From Massospora cicadina (taxonomy: Eukaryota; Entomophthoromycota; Entomophthoromycetes; Entomophthorales; Entomophthoraceae): 64,000 bases of DNA. Position 1 is the stretch's first letter; each line of letters starts with the position of its first letter. Location: assembly GCA_022478985.1 (NCBI GenBank), contig JAKSZP010009265.1, forward strand, positions 170,766 to 234,765. Reading direction: 5' to 3'. A program made the position numbers and the translations under genes. Shown here piece after piece: positions 10,340-21,495 of the stretch. The notes below the pieces were generated by a model. The model ran no database searches. It worked only from the letters and a program-made list of their open reading frames with translations, and had not been told where the DNA came from.

Positions 10340-12666
10340 TGATGAATATGGCTAGTGAAGAGAGCGCCTCTTTGGAGGAATCTTTGAGTATCACCCAATG
10401 GGTACACTCTAACCAGCAAGATTTGCCTTCCGCTTCTATAAATAATCTACAAACCTCAAGCTTCAATATACTTGACCATTGAGGGCCCTGACCAATCTAA
10501 TTATCAGATTCAAGCCGCAAATGTTGAGGAAACCGTCAAAAGCTTGATCAGAGGGGCTATTCAGCCTGATGCTAGCCCTAATCGTGACTGAGCATCTAAA
10601 GTTGCTGATAACATGATGAACTTATATAACTGAGCGGTGTTACAGCCTACTGAAGTTGGTTTGGCTAGAACTGAGCAGTATCTCCAGCATTACGTACATC
10701 CTGTTATTCACCATTTACTCCATATTTTGGGGTTGCATCATCTTTAAATCCATCGCCAGTTGACTCTTGTGCAAGATTTAACTCTTAACTATCCTCAATT
10801 TATGTAATTGCATCCAACTTTGGAAACAATCATGAGGCATTCTCATTAATAGAGAGAAATTAACAATATTCATAATCAGTTAGTGAGAATCGATATTGTG
10901 GTTGTGGGATTCATTGTCCAAGAAGTATCTTATCAAGTTAGCAATTCCACTAACCCTATTCACCACTAGACTACCTCCATGGAGGATAAAATTAAGAGAC
11001 AACTGGATCAGCTGCGGATTGAACATGAGAAGAGCTTGGGGGAGTTTAATGGACTAACAAATATCTTGTCCAAGTGGTGGGTAATAGTAGAGAAGTTGAA
11101 CCCGGCCCTGTTGGTCCTCCTGGACCACCGGGACCACCTAGCTCACCATCGGTAAACCCAGGACCTCCTAGTGAATGTGGTCTCCCTGTTCCAGTGGGTT
11201 AACAATGCCTGCTGGGACCATCAGGTAGAGATGGGTCGCAAGGACTCCAGAACCTCCTGGTCCCCCTGGCTCCTCATTTCCAAGGTTCAATTCTGAACTT
11301 TTGAGGCTCCTAGTATCTCAAGTACAAGCTTTACAAAACACTGATCTGAGCCATAGCTTAAGGGTGTTTCTTATCCTTGGAAAGTCTTCCAACCAATCCG
11401 GACTATCCTTAATCAATTTACTGGATGGCATTGAGAATGCACATCATCTATGCGATGCAAATCTAACTATGCAAGAAACCCTGTTTGCTTTTTTGACAGC
11501 GTCCATTAAGCGATTGGCTGCCAAATGTGAAGTACTCAAAACTAAGCAAATGGAGATGGTTACTATGACTTACAACTTAAACCGAGCCCTTACATATGAT
11601 AATCTTAACCAATACGTTCAAAATTTACAAGATAAATTTTGAACCTCTTAAGACAAGTTGACTAAGTTCCCCCTCATGACCATTTCACAGAGTCTGAACC
11701 CTCCGATGATTGACCAGTTTTTAGATCAGGTGTACACGTCTTGAACACTGAAGTCACCCCTTTCAAACCTACCTTTAAGGATAAGTTTGAACTGGGTTAA
11801 GGTAGCATCCATTATTTTCTTTTCATTTATGAACGCGCAATGGATGGAGCTACTGATCAACAGAAAGTTCTCCATATTACCGCTTGCCTAAGCCAGTTCG
11901 CTCAAGAGATCATGGTTCCTCATTTTAAGGTTTGCACTACGTGGGCTCAAGTGAAAACTGCCCTCATAAAGGAATTCAGGAGTGATCAAATCCTTTCCAA
12001 TCAAAAGCAAGCCTTTATGAGTATTCAAATTAAACGAGGAGAATCTATCCAGGAATTTACTAACTGATTCTACCATGAGGCCCAGACACTTGCTACTTGT
12101 GACTGGATTACTGGTGATGATGCTATCTCAGCTGTAATGAGTGCATTCAGTCCTCGCACTCAGTTACTACTTCACTTGAAATCACTTAAAAGAAATTTCA
12201 GCTCCATTATCGACATCAAGGAAGTGCTTATGGAGATCCCTAATGGTGTGGTACATCTGACCTCCTCCTGTAAACCTCGTCTCACATTCATGCGATGCTA
12301 CCTAAACCCAAATCCAAACTGAAGAAGGAGCTGTGTACTTATTGTGGTCTCGTAGGTCATGTGGTGTCTCAATGTTGGAAAAAGCAAGTGGAGGAATCGA
12401 AAAAGAGGAGAAGCATAGGGCATGAGGCTCCCTGTGCTGACCTACCTCAGGTGCCTCAGTCAAAACCTTTTGGTTCTTCTAAAGATTGTTATGTGGTATC
12501 CGCTCCTTATGAGCTTGATATCCCTGATGAATTATCCAACAAAGACACTATTTCTGCTTATGCTTCCTCTTTTTCTTCTAATTCCATTCAAATGATTAAT
12601 CCCTCAGTGTTCTCCATCCCAAACTTTGGCACTGATGTAACCCAGGCGGAAGTCATTGTGCCTTAG
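10340..12666 (+). pseudogene. G3 gag with collagen-like stretch, capsid and zinc knuckle
   Basis: Broken gag of a Ty3/gypsy element distinct from G1/G2. From about 10341 a frame reads MNMASEESASLEESLSITQW. At 11097-11160 it has a collagen-like VGPPGPPGPP run, and another Gly/Pro-rich piece near 11215-11280. The capsid core lies at about 11790-12290 (YERAMDGATDQQKVLHITACLSQFAQ, trimmed; IQIKRGESIQEFT). A CCHC knuckle CTYCGLVGHVVSQC lies at 12334-12375 and binds RNA for packaging. It is followed by a basic KKRRS segment. Frames change at several places and in-frame stops are common. Confidence 0.7.
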
Positions 12667-12980
12667 GTGAAAGTTTTGGCTATCCTTGATACAGGATCGC
12701 CCATCAATGTAATCTTGCCCAAAATTATGAAGAAAACCAAATTGGCTCCACACTAAATCGTTCCCAAAACTATAGAACTGCTGGACTTTCCTATAATAAA
12801 TCTATAGGAGCCTATTCCTCTCTTCCAATGCACTTTGGAAAGTTGGTTATGCCAACCCCTGCAGTGGTATTGGATAACAACTGCTATGATTTGCTCTTAG
12901 GAACAAAGTTTCTCACCGATTTTGATGCGGTAATCAGTCTTAAAGACAAATACCTTTCTTAAATTTGGTACCAAGTACAC
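12667..12980 (+). pseudogene. G3 aspartic protease
   Basis: Directly after gag (separated by one TAG) the reading VKVLAILDTGSPINVILPKIM has the retropepsin D-T-G at 12688-12696. A conserved DLLLGTKFLTDFDAVISL-like end follows at about 12885-12945 in a shifted frame. The arrangement gag-zinc knuckle-protease is standard. At least two frame changes. Confidence 0.7.
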
Positions 12981-13106
12981 TGGATCTTACACAATGTTCC
13001 CATTAGCAAAGGCAAACTCAACTTAAGTTCTTGTTTACTGGAATATCCCACTTCTATCTCACATCTCAAATACTGAAGCCTAGGTCCAAGGACTATACTT
13101 CAACCT

Positions 13107-13430
13107 ATGTCAGCTTGTGCCTCTGAGGGTATGCCATTATATCCTAACACTCCAATTACTATTCCTTTCAAAGCTCAAATCATTGTTGATACGGGAGCAC
13201 AATTATTTGTACCCCCTGATCATGTATTAGATATCTTTGGTAATCAAAAATCCCTTTCATTTGGAGGCCTTACCCTGCCTAGGTATCCTTGATCCTGCCT
13301 ATGATGGGACTATTTTATTCTACTGGATAATCTCACTTCCCAACCTATGTTATTGAATCGCAATAACTCCATCACCTATGTGCGGCCTATTCCTGTGAGT
13401 GACATAGTATACGTCTTAGGATGTGTAAAT
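13107..13430 (+). pseudogene. G3 dUTPase-like domain between protease and RT
   Basis: Frame 13107-13292 reads ITIPFKAQIIVDTGAQLFVPP (I at 13158), then HVLDIFGNQKSLSFGGLTL. A shift follows, and GILDPAYDG is at 13282-13308. This matches trimeric dUTPases motif by motif: the 'P....LV.TG..L.VPP' segment, the GRSSL-like segment, and the G-I-D-x-x-Y-x-G nucleotide-binding motif with its aspartate and tyrosine kept. A further reading with IPVSDIVYVLGC follows at 13390-13425. The VDTG here resembles a second protease site, but the surroundings fit dUTPase better. In retroelements dUTPase limits uracil entry into cDNA. The arginine/serine of the motif-2 R-S-S is not preserved (N-Q-K). Confidence 0.65.
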
Positions 13431-13479
13431 TTATGCGATTTTGGGCTGGAAAATCTCCCTGTCATTGCTAGAATTGACG

Positions 13480-14340
13480 TCAAGTTTGGAAGCTCACTTA
13501 CTTCAAAACAACAGCTTGAAGCTGAGGCCCTGATTGAAGAATATGCGGATATCTTTTCTCAAGGTCCTGGAGATTTTGGCCTAATGAAATAGGTACAGCA
13601 TCATGTGAAAACTGAGATACTCCCCTATTTGCGTTCAACTATATCACAAATCCGAAGTTGAAAGTGCTCAGGTCTCAGTGGAACTTAAACAACTCCTCGA
13701 TGCTGGGCTACTAGCCTTCTAAGAGTCCATGGGCTTCCCCTCTATTACTTATCCAAAACAAGAATAGGGTCACCAAGTGGTTGTGTACTATCATCAACTT
13801 AATGCTGTTACTCAAAAGGATTCTTATCCTTTACATCGCATAGATGATCCATTGAGATTATTATCTGGATCACAAAACTCCTTGGCTATGGACCTTGCAA
13901 GTGGTTATTGGCAAATTGATCTTGCCCCGGAAGGTCATCAAAAATGTGCTCTAATTTCTAGTTAGGGGCTATTTGAGCCAACTCGTATGCTGTAGGGGTT
14001 TTCAATGCCCCTTCTACTTTATAATGAGCCATGGATGGCTTGTTTGGGGATTTGAAACTTTCCTTGCAGTATTATCTACACTTTGAAGTTCATTTGGCAT
14101 ATTTACATTTGGATTTCAGTGCAAAATCCAAAGCTTATTATATCCAGCCTGCAGGAACCTCTGAACCATCGCTAACTGGTTAAGTTCCAACAATAAAGAC
14201 TTTATTTGGACCTCTGAACCTCTAATAAAGGGTAAGCCCTATATTATTTATATATTGGGTTTCAGTGTGATATTCACATCTTTCCATAATCTTAAGTGAG
14301 CTTTGAAGGACCTGACTCAATTTATTATCAGATTCTGTAA
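13480..14340 (+). pseudogene. G3 reverse transcriptase, truncated
   Basis: Starts with LTSKQQLEAEALIEEYADIFSQGPGDFGLM (trimmed), the lead-in to a Ty3/gypsy RT. Then come VVYYHQLNAVTQKDSYPLHRID and SLAMDLASGYWQIDLAPEGH at 13777-13950, the first catalytic aspartate region (MDLASGYWQI). Around 14000-14060 a decayed FNAPxTF-like piece is seen. No YMDD box, RNase H or integrase is recognisable. A piece resembling the connection segment (SSNNKDFIWTSE) appears at about 14180-14220. The copy ends near 14340, so its 3' half is missing. Confidence 0.65.
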
Positions 14341-14349
14341 AAATTCTAA

Positions 14350-15310
14350 CACTCCTTGCAGATGATGAAAATCAATTTCCCCAACCATAGGATGGTATCA
14401 ATTCTCTTCACTTTGTCAGACCCAGCAGTACAAGTGTCAAAGTGTGCAAATTAGGTCCATCTGAGATTACGTCAACCAAGTTTTCTTCATGTGTGGACGC
14501 CACAACTTTGGCACCAGAGCTCACAACATCATTATGTGCAAACCCACTTTCTACTTGGTCAACCTTCAAAACAAACACCACCTCTTGAGCATGACATCTC
14601 TCATCACGTCGCTTTCATGCTTTGGTAGTCATTAAGCACACACTTGAAGAAGTAAACCTGGAGTCTAATATCCCTGACGCAGGCTACATCCTGGCTTGGG
14701 GTTGTAAGTGGGCAGATGTGTCTGCTAGTCCCAACGTACTGGTAAGACAGCACAAACTTCACGTTTGTGTTCAGTTCATTGCAAAAAATATAACGGCGGG
14801 TGACACACGCTCCATCTTACTTTATGCAACTTTTTAATGCCATGACAAAGCTTGGCCTGCACACCGGTGAGTCAACTGGACCACTCCGTCTTAAAAATCC
14901 AGCCAAAGTTGCAATCAAAGTTTCAAACTATTATTCTGAATTGTATCAGAACAATCCAGTCAAATCAATTGAAATTGATGAGTTTCTTGATGGCGCATAT
15001 TTCTGCACCATTTGCCATTATCTGAAGTTAGTAAATTCAATTTCTTGTGATAAACCCTGGTATGCTGTTTGCTCTGCAACGCACAGGAAGTGCCCAGGTC
15101 CTGATGGGTTTCCATATGAGTTTTATAAGAGTTATTTTAGTTTTTTTCTCCTCTTTGTTGCTTATCTCAATGAACAAGTTTCTGTTTAAAAGCGCCTTCT
15201 TCCTGGGGGCCAGGAGGCTTACATGATAAAGATATATACAGAGGGGGACTATCTGGGTTTGGCCAACTGGCACCCCCTATCACTTACTAATACAGATGCT
15301 TAAAATTATT
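14350..15310 (+). pseudogene. LINE-C ORF2 reverse transcriptase, 5' half
   Basis: Frame 14800-15189 includes VSNYYSELYQNNPVKSIEIDEFL and KCPGPDGFPYEFYKSY, the RT block found in LINE-A as KAPGPDGIPFEVY. It is followed in another frame by YLGLANWHPLSLTNTDAK at about 15250-15305, matching NWRPIALINTDHKL of LINE-A. This is clear LINE RT, in the same strand as the ORF1 and endonuclease pieces at 2.0-3.7 kb. Gypsy elements G1 and G3 now separate the blocks. Stops and frameshifts throughout. Confidence 0.7.
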
Positions 15311-16450
15311 TACTTAAATTATGTCCAAATGCCTAAGGGAAGTTGCCTATGATGTAATCTCATCTTAAATTTGGTTTTATCTCCAAGCGGTCAATATGGG
15401 ACAATATAGAAACTGTAGCCAACTTCTGCCAATCCCTGTCTACTGGCGTGCTTATGTTCTTATATCAGCATAAAGCTTATGTTAGGGTCAACTGAGATTA
15501 CCTCAAAGTCTGCCTCCAAAAGTTCCACCTCACCCATCAGTTCATTAATTGGGTGATGTTGCTTACGGAATCCGCCAAAATTGCTGTGCATGGCCCTGGT
15601 TTTAACACTGATGGGGTTACCCTCGAAGGGTTCTCCGCCAAGGGGACCCTTTAAGACCAATCCTGTACAACTTCAGTGGAGATTTACTTTTTATGCAATG
15701 TGAATGCTCACCTTAGGGGTGTCCATGTGCAAGGCCAAGCACCAGTTAAGATGCTGGCTTTTCTGACAATTGTGTAGTTGAGGTGTCTAACAATTAAGAT
15801 GCACGTGTGCTGGAGGCAACTATCCAGGATTACTCCAGGGTCAATAACGCCGCACTTAACGCCTCTAAAGCCAATATCATTCACCTCCGCTAGTACCAGG
15901 ACTGCTGGTCGCCCGCATCCCGTTACTTACCTGCTTCAATAGCTAGCTCGCAGGTTCTCTTGCCACGCCCACACCATAATATCCATTTGTGTTCCCTTTC
16001 TTATCAAGATCCACTGCGTTCGAGTGCACCATTTGTGAGTGTGGTTCGTGGCTGGAGGGTACGCCTCATTGGTAATGAAACACCACATCATCAACAATAT
16101 CCCAAAGTGAATCGCTTCCCTAAGAGCCCACTGACTACACTCTCAGGTTGGGTGGTGCTTGTCAACTCTACGATCCTTTCCAAAGTCTGGTTTGTTGCCC
16201 ACGCCATCGCCTTTTCCCCCTCTTTCTTCAGTCTTTGTACGCACTCCTGCAAGGGTTTTTGATTAGGTCACCCTCCCCCTGTGTGCTTGGATGTCATGTT
16301 TGCCTTTGCCATAGTGGTGGTATGGCCTGAGCAACTTCGAAGCCCATGCTTCCAAAATACTTGGCACCTGGGTCGCTACGGTCACCAACCCCACACCCCT
16401 AGACCACTACTGACCATACATGGATTGTGTCCCTTAAATGTTGTTGGGAT
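15311..16450 (+). pseudogene. LINE-C ORF2, later RT and thumb remnants
   Basis: A more decayed continuation. Frame 15960-16262 contains KVNRFPKSPLTTLSGWVVLV and STILSKVWFVAHAIAF, equivalent to MANVFLLSKVWFLAHVCPF of LINE-A at 49672. Between 15311 and 15960 pieces such as SQYGFIxGR- and FADD-equivalents are not clearly readable. The right edge near 16450 is where the composition turns A+T-rich. No defined tail was recognised. Confidence 0.55.
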
Positions 16451-17789
16451 CTTAGGTTGATACCATAGATTTTTTTTGTTGTTGAGGGCCAGTGACTTAA
16501 AGCTCAAGGGTGTTTGGATACTTACCTGGTTTTTCCTGGTCAAGAAGTCTTATTAATCCAGATTATCAAGTCTGGTGTAGTAAATTTTAAATTGAAGACA
16601 ACTTTTCACTTAAAATTGTGAAAAGAGAGAAAAGGCGTAATGTTTATTTATGTAATACCAACTATAAATGGGAAAGCAGGGAGGTGTTTTGGGGGAATCT
16701 AAGCTGCCCAAGCCTAGATCTAATAAAGTTAACTAATAAAAGATTCAAAAAGCACAATTATCCTAATTAATCTGCTTGTGCTCATCTCATAGCTTAAGTT
16801 TGAACCCCAATAGAAGATTAAGCTTTTTTGGTCAGTTCAGATTGATTCCCATTATCTGATACATCTGAAGCAGCCATTTGATGGGAATCCTGACAGATGT
16901 AACCATATGATATTTTATAAAGTATAATTTAGACCCACTTTGGTTAGTCTAGTAATTTTTATCATATCTAAAACTTTAAATTGTTTTTATGGATTCAATC
17001 ATCAGATAAAAAATATAAGTCTTATAGAACAGTAGTGATTAATGGTCATACTAGCTTTCTTCAATTAGATAATTAGATGATTACTGAGTAATGCTGAAAA
17101 CTTGACTCATGTTAGTACTTAGTATTCAGTAGAGAGCACTTTATAATACTCTTTGGAAGATGATGAAATATATTAGCATAAAAATATAGCCACCATTCTT
17201 ATAAAACGTTAAAATTGTATATAATGAAAAGTTTGATCCATTAGCTGGAAAAGGTATTTTTTGATTTTACAATATATAATGGAAAACTTTAAAGTAGCAT
17301 AGTCATAAGTTTTCATTACCCCAAATTTAATCTCTTTGATGTACAATGGGTTTTTTATATGCTTACCCACATCTTATATTTTTATGATAAGTATATCTTA
17401 AAATTTAAGCCAGATATCATAAAAAGATAAGAGATGTAGATTGTATTATATTATTTTATATTATAACACATCCCAGCACATGTTTTAATGCAGGGCTTTT
17501 TAAGCTGGATTTTATGTATCTGATATGCTGAACTTATATTAACACTAGTTTTAGCCTATGAACTCACGTTTGTAAAAATTCACAAATTCATGAAATATAT
17601 TAACACGTTTGAATTTAGATTGGTGTATATGCAATAAATTTAAGTTGAATATCCATATTTTACTTTAAGTTTTATTATTGACTTTAAACCCCCTATAGTA
17701 ACATATTATCATATTACAGTAGCTAAATTAACAATTACTATTCAAAAAATAAAATAAAAGACAATGAAAAGATAACTTAAACTCTGGAA
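16451..17789. other. A+T-rich stretch, no gene seen
   Basis: Very A+T-rich sequence with no coding frame of note, no tRNA-like boxes and no clear repeat boundary. Confidence 0.5.
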
Positions 17790-18900
17790 GCTTCTTTTTG
17801 GGATATTATTGTATAAGTTGGTTTGGAAAGTCTCTTTGCAAGTTCCAGAAGTATCTTCCATCTTATGAGTATCCCATATTCCCTTGTGATGGTCCTCTAC
17901 TGTTTTGATATCTTGTTGATATATCTCACCTTGTTCTTTGCTAATATTTTTATATTTTTGTGGAAAGGATCCAAGTGATTGTTTAAGAAATAAACCTTCA
18001 TACTCATGTTATATCCAAGGTCTCAAAAATTGTTGAGTATATTGTTAACTAGTTCCTCAAAGCTTTCAGCTTTAAAGTTACCCATAAATTATATGATAAC
18101 TAAGATAAATAACATTCATGACTTTTGCTCTGCCTCATTCATAGAATCAGCAAAATGAGGATAATTTATAAAATGGTTGTTTGAAGGCCATTAAAAATTC
18201 AGAAGTATATTTTCTGTTGTTAGCCCAGATATCATTTGGCAAATGTATGCAAAGCATGGATTATCAGTGATCAAGAGCCTTCAAAATCTTCAAAAAATCA
18301 AGCTTTATATACATTATATCAAGGTGATTTTTTCTTTTTTACTAAGGGTTTATTAATAACATTTATCCCAACAACCATGTTCTCCCTTGTAGGACAATCT
18401 CTTCTTACCAAGAGATATTGTTTTGCTATAGTATTAAAAGGCAAAAAGTAAGAATTTTTCTATAGCTACCTGCTGACCAAGAAAAAGCTCACCAATATTA
18501 AGTCACATAACACTTTGTTAATAATATCAAGTTTATCCAAGACCAAAGCTGTGGTATTGTAGGCAAGTTTTTTTTGATTGAATGAGAAATGTGCTATTGT
18601 TTCAACTTTGTTGCTATTGTAGTCATTAATGTGATATCTGGGAAAATTGGCTAAGCCATTGGACAAAATTTAACTCCTTCTTTTTCTACTAATTCACTAA
18701 CATAGGTTTTATTACAAGGTTTACAAACAACATGTAGACCCACAGTTTATATTGGTCTCCAATCTAAACGCCAAAGTATCAATGGTACGCTCTTTCACAA
18801 AAATCAGAAATAGTTTTATTTTATTTGGTGTGTACTTTCCACATAAAAAGTAAAGTACATCAGCGTGATAATACATCTCCTTCAACTGGTATACATCTCT
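17790..18900 (-). pseudogene. Decayed member of a dispersed animal gene family (tentative)
   Basis: On the minus strand, across changing frames, run pieces that read in order like one protein. They include MDYFTFYVESTHQ-like N-terminal fragments near 18.8 kb, HLDIMYIKLDFLKILKALDH near 18.3 kb, GYNMSMKVYFLNNHLD (17967-18016), and KEQGEIYQQDIKTVEDHHKG followed by IWDTHKMEDTSGTCKETF (about 17828-17950). The spacing 'NMS.K..FL..HLD.F' then 'EQGE...QDI..ME.....G.WD...M.D' is what I recall from a large family of uncharacterised proteins scattered in arthropod and cnidarian genomes. I know of no assigned function. Many stops and shifts make it a dead copy. Identification is by memory of the pattern, without a search. 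Confidence 0.45.
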
Positions 18901-19183
18901 TTATTTCTAATAGGACTATAAAAAAGAACTTAGAAGTTATGGTGGATGCAAATACAAGGTTATATAAATAAATATGGTTTCTTAGTAAAGACTACAGTCA
19001 GCTGAATGTTGACATGGCAATACAAAATTGACAGACTTATAATATAAAGTTCTTAAAAGTAAGTAACATTACATATCAAAAAGTATAGCTGGTACAAAAA
19101 CAGTTTTTATATTTACAATCAGCATAACAAATATAGCTAGACCAGCTATAAAGTCTTAGGCACAGATAACAAATTTGGTAAAT
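18901..19183. other. A+T-rich spacer
   Basis: No feature seen between the decayed gene and the LTR element. Confidence 0.5.
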
Positions 19184-19188
19184 CCTGG

Positions 19189-20250
19189 TGTCGTGAAATC
19201 AACCATGGGCTCTGCTAGTGTGCCAGGACAACCAGTATGAAGACTGGTGGCCCTTTGCTATTTTGCCTTCATTGGCGTACCAACCCCTACAAGTCCTGCG
19301 TCCAACCTACCAACTAACCACCAATGGCTTTGCCTTTAGTCCCAGGCGTCCTCGGTGTGTGCCCCAGCAAGTCCTGCCCCTTCCTGGGCAGCTCAGGCTT
19401 TCCACGCTTCCCCACCCTTGTGACCCTTCACCAACCCATCTGGGCATGCCCCAGCGAGTCCATCCCCCTCCTTGGGTGGCTATGGCATCTCCCGCGCTGC
19501 ACCCTGCTAGGGTTGGTGGCTATGCAGCTCATCCTCTGGTAGCCAGCTGTCCAGGTTCCCACTGGTTCCTCAAAAGGAGGAGGCATGGGAGCTGGTAGCG
19601 CCAGCCACTCCAGGTGTGATCACCTGCGCCTATTGGGGATCTCCTATACCATCTTCCCCACTCTAGTTGCACCAAGCTACTTCAAACAAACAGGAAAGAT
19701 GGCAAATGAGAGATGTTTATTGGGAGTGAATGAATGACTATTTATACTACTTTCAGGGCTTTTTCACCCAAGTACTCTTTGGCCAATCATCTGCCAGAAA
19801 ACCCATCAGCCTCTTGATTCCAAACCTCTATCAGATTGTAAAATCTTCATTCATAATTCATAGCAATTCCCTCTTTAGATCTGCTCATCTGATCATCAAA
19901 TTAATATTAGGTCAATTCATCCTCAGCATAAGTCGTTGGTCAATCATATATAAACTCATAGTTAATAGAAATTCAAGCATCCTTGGTATGAGTCACCAAT
20001 GCTCTAAATTAGTTGGCAGAACCATTTCAGATGATTCATAATGGATTCATCAGCTTTCCTCTGAAAATCCCCACAACGATCTTTGGATGGCAATTCAGCG
20101 ATGAATGCAGCTTCCAACAAATCTAAACTCAATTAAAAATATAACATTAAATAGTATTGAACTAGGTGATTAGCTGGCAATTACACCCAACTAACTGAAA
20201 CCTCTAACTAAGATACTATTGGAAGGATTCACCTGGTTAAAATCCTGACA
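19189..20250 (-). repeat. LTR (3' LTR in element orientation)
   Basis: Begins tgtcgtgaaatcaacc on the plus strand and ends aaaatcctgaca. Its outer TGTC/GACA ends are short inverted repeats. Open frames inside (for example 19218-19598 and 19324-19542) recur in the other LTR only as diverged shadows and are not genes. Confidence 0.9.
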
Positions 20251-20269
20251 TTGCCCTCCACTTAACCAG
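20251..20269 (-). promoter_or_regulatory. Polypurine tract
   Basis: On the minus strand ctggttaagtggagggcaa abuts the 3' LTR. The end agtggagggcaa is purine-rich like the tracts of G1 and G2 (gagggcaa, gagggtaa). Confidence 0.65.
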
Positions 20270-20410
20270 ATGATATCCTTCTTTGTGACCCACCCCAATG
20301 GTGGGTCAAGGCCTCCCAGCACCCCCACAAAGGAGCGCTGGTCTTAACCAGTGGCTTTTGCCACTCCATAACAAAACCTCCAACTACTCAAGCAGCCCAC
20401 TAGTGAAACC

Positions 20411-20428
20411 CCCTGTAGTGAGCACCAA
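20411..20428 (-). promoter_or_regulatory. tRNA primer-binding site
   Basis: On the minus strand TTGGTGCTCACTACAGGG follows the 5' LTR end directly. TGG matches the CCA of a primer tRNA, and the following bases imply a tRNA ending AGTGAGCACCA. The gypsy G4 has nearly the same site at 51856-51871. Confidence 0.7.
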
Positions 20429-21490
20429 TGTCACAAAATTGACCATGGGCTCTGCTAGTGTGCCAGGCCAACCAGTATGAAGACTGGTGGCCCTTTGCTA
20501 TTTCACCTTCATTGGTGTACCAACCCCTGCAAGTCCTGCATTCAACCTACCAACTAACCATTAATGGTTTTGCCTTTAGCCCCAGGCATCCTCAGTGTGT
20601 GCCCTGGCAAGTCCTGCCCCCTTCCTGGGCGGCTCAGGAACTTCCACACTGCCCCACCCTCATGACCCTTCACCAAACCATCTGAGCATGCCCCAGCAAG
20701 TCCATCCCCCTTCTTGGGTGGCTATGGCACCTCCCGCGCTGCACTCTGCTAGGGTTGGTGGCTATGCAGCTCATCTGCTGGTAGCCAGCTGGCCAGGTTC
20801 CCACTGGTTCCTCATAAGGAGGAGGCATGGGAGCTGGCAGCGCTGGCCACTCCAGGCGTGATCACCCGCACCTATAGGGAATCTCCTATACCATCTTCCC
20901 CACTCTAGTTGCACCAAGCTACTTCAAACAAACAGGAAAGATGGCAAAGAAGAGATTTTTATTAGGAGGGAATGAATGACTATTTATACTACTTTCAGGG
21001 CTACTGCACCCAAGTACTCTTTGGCCAACCATCTGCAGAAAACCCATCAGCCTCTTGATTCCAAACCTCTATAAGATTGTAAACTCTTCATTCATACTTC
21101 ATAGTGATTCCCTCTTAGATCTGCTCATCTGATCATCAAATTATTATTAGATCAATTCATCCTCAGCATAAGTCGCTGGTCAATTGTATATAAACTTGTA
21201 AATAAATAGGAATTTGAGCATCCTCAACATGAGTCACCAGTGCTCTGAATTAGTCAGTGAAACCATATTGGATGATTCATAACAGATTATCAGCTTTTCG
21301 CTGAAAACTCCCACAACAATCTTCAAATGGCATTTTGGCAGCAAATGCAGCTTCCACCAAACCTAAAATAAATCAAACACATAACATTAAATAGTAATGA
21401 ACTAAACAATTAGCTGGCAATTATGCCCAACTAACCAAAACCCCTAATTCAGATACTATCAGAAGTATTTATCTGGTTAAAATCCTGACA
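20429..21490 (-). repeat. LTR (5' LTR in element orientation)
   Basis: Second 1062-bp LTR, starting tgtcacaaaattgacc and ending aaaatcctgaca on the plus strand. It is followed by the CCTGG duplication. Confidence 0.9.
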
Positions 21491-21495
21491 CCTGG

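Larger units (their letters stand above)
20251..20428 (-). other. Internal region of the miniature element, with hairpins
   Basis: A 178-bp non-coding interior. Two perfect hairpins stand out: GACCCACC-CCAAT-GGTGGGTC (20287-20307) and AGTGGC-TTTT-GCCACT (20350-20365). A weaker CCAGC/GCTGG pair lies between them (20316-20341). Since everything dispensable has been lost, these structures are candidates for RNA packaging or dimerisation signals. Confidence 0.7.
19189..21490 (-). mobile_element. Miniature non-autonomous LTR retrotransposon (TRIM/LARD-like)
   Basis: Two direct repeats of 1062 bp each (19189-20250 and 20429-21490), both starting TGTC and ending TTAAAATCCTGACA, enclose only 178 bp. 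The whole is flanked by a perfect 5-bp duplication CCTGG (19184-19188 and 21491-21495). The inside holds a primer-binding site next to the right LTR and a purine tract next to the left LTR, which sets the orientation as minus. It has no coding sequence, so Gag and Pol must come from elsewhere. The two LTRs differ at many positions, so the copy is old. It is complete in structure. Confidence 0.92.

Noticed and set aside
11097..11160. Collagen gene fragment
   Set aside because: The Gly-Pro-Pro run is short and embedded in a gypsy gag frame.
13185..13196. Second D-T-G motif in G3, as if two proteases
   Set aside because: The surrounding motifs fit dUTPase, where V.TG is also expected; the first D-T-G at 12688 is the protease.
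19218..19598. 126-codon frame, rich in Pro and Arg
   Set aside because: Lies within the LTR of the miniature element; the second LTR has the corresponding sequence with shifts, so it is not a gene.
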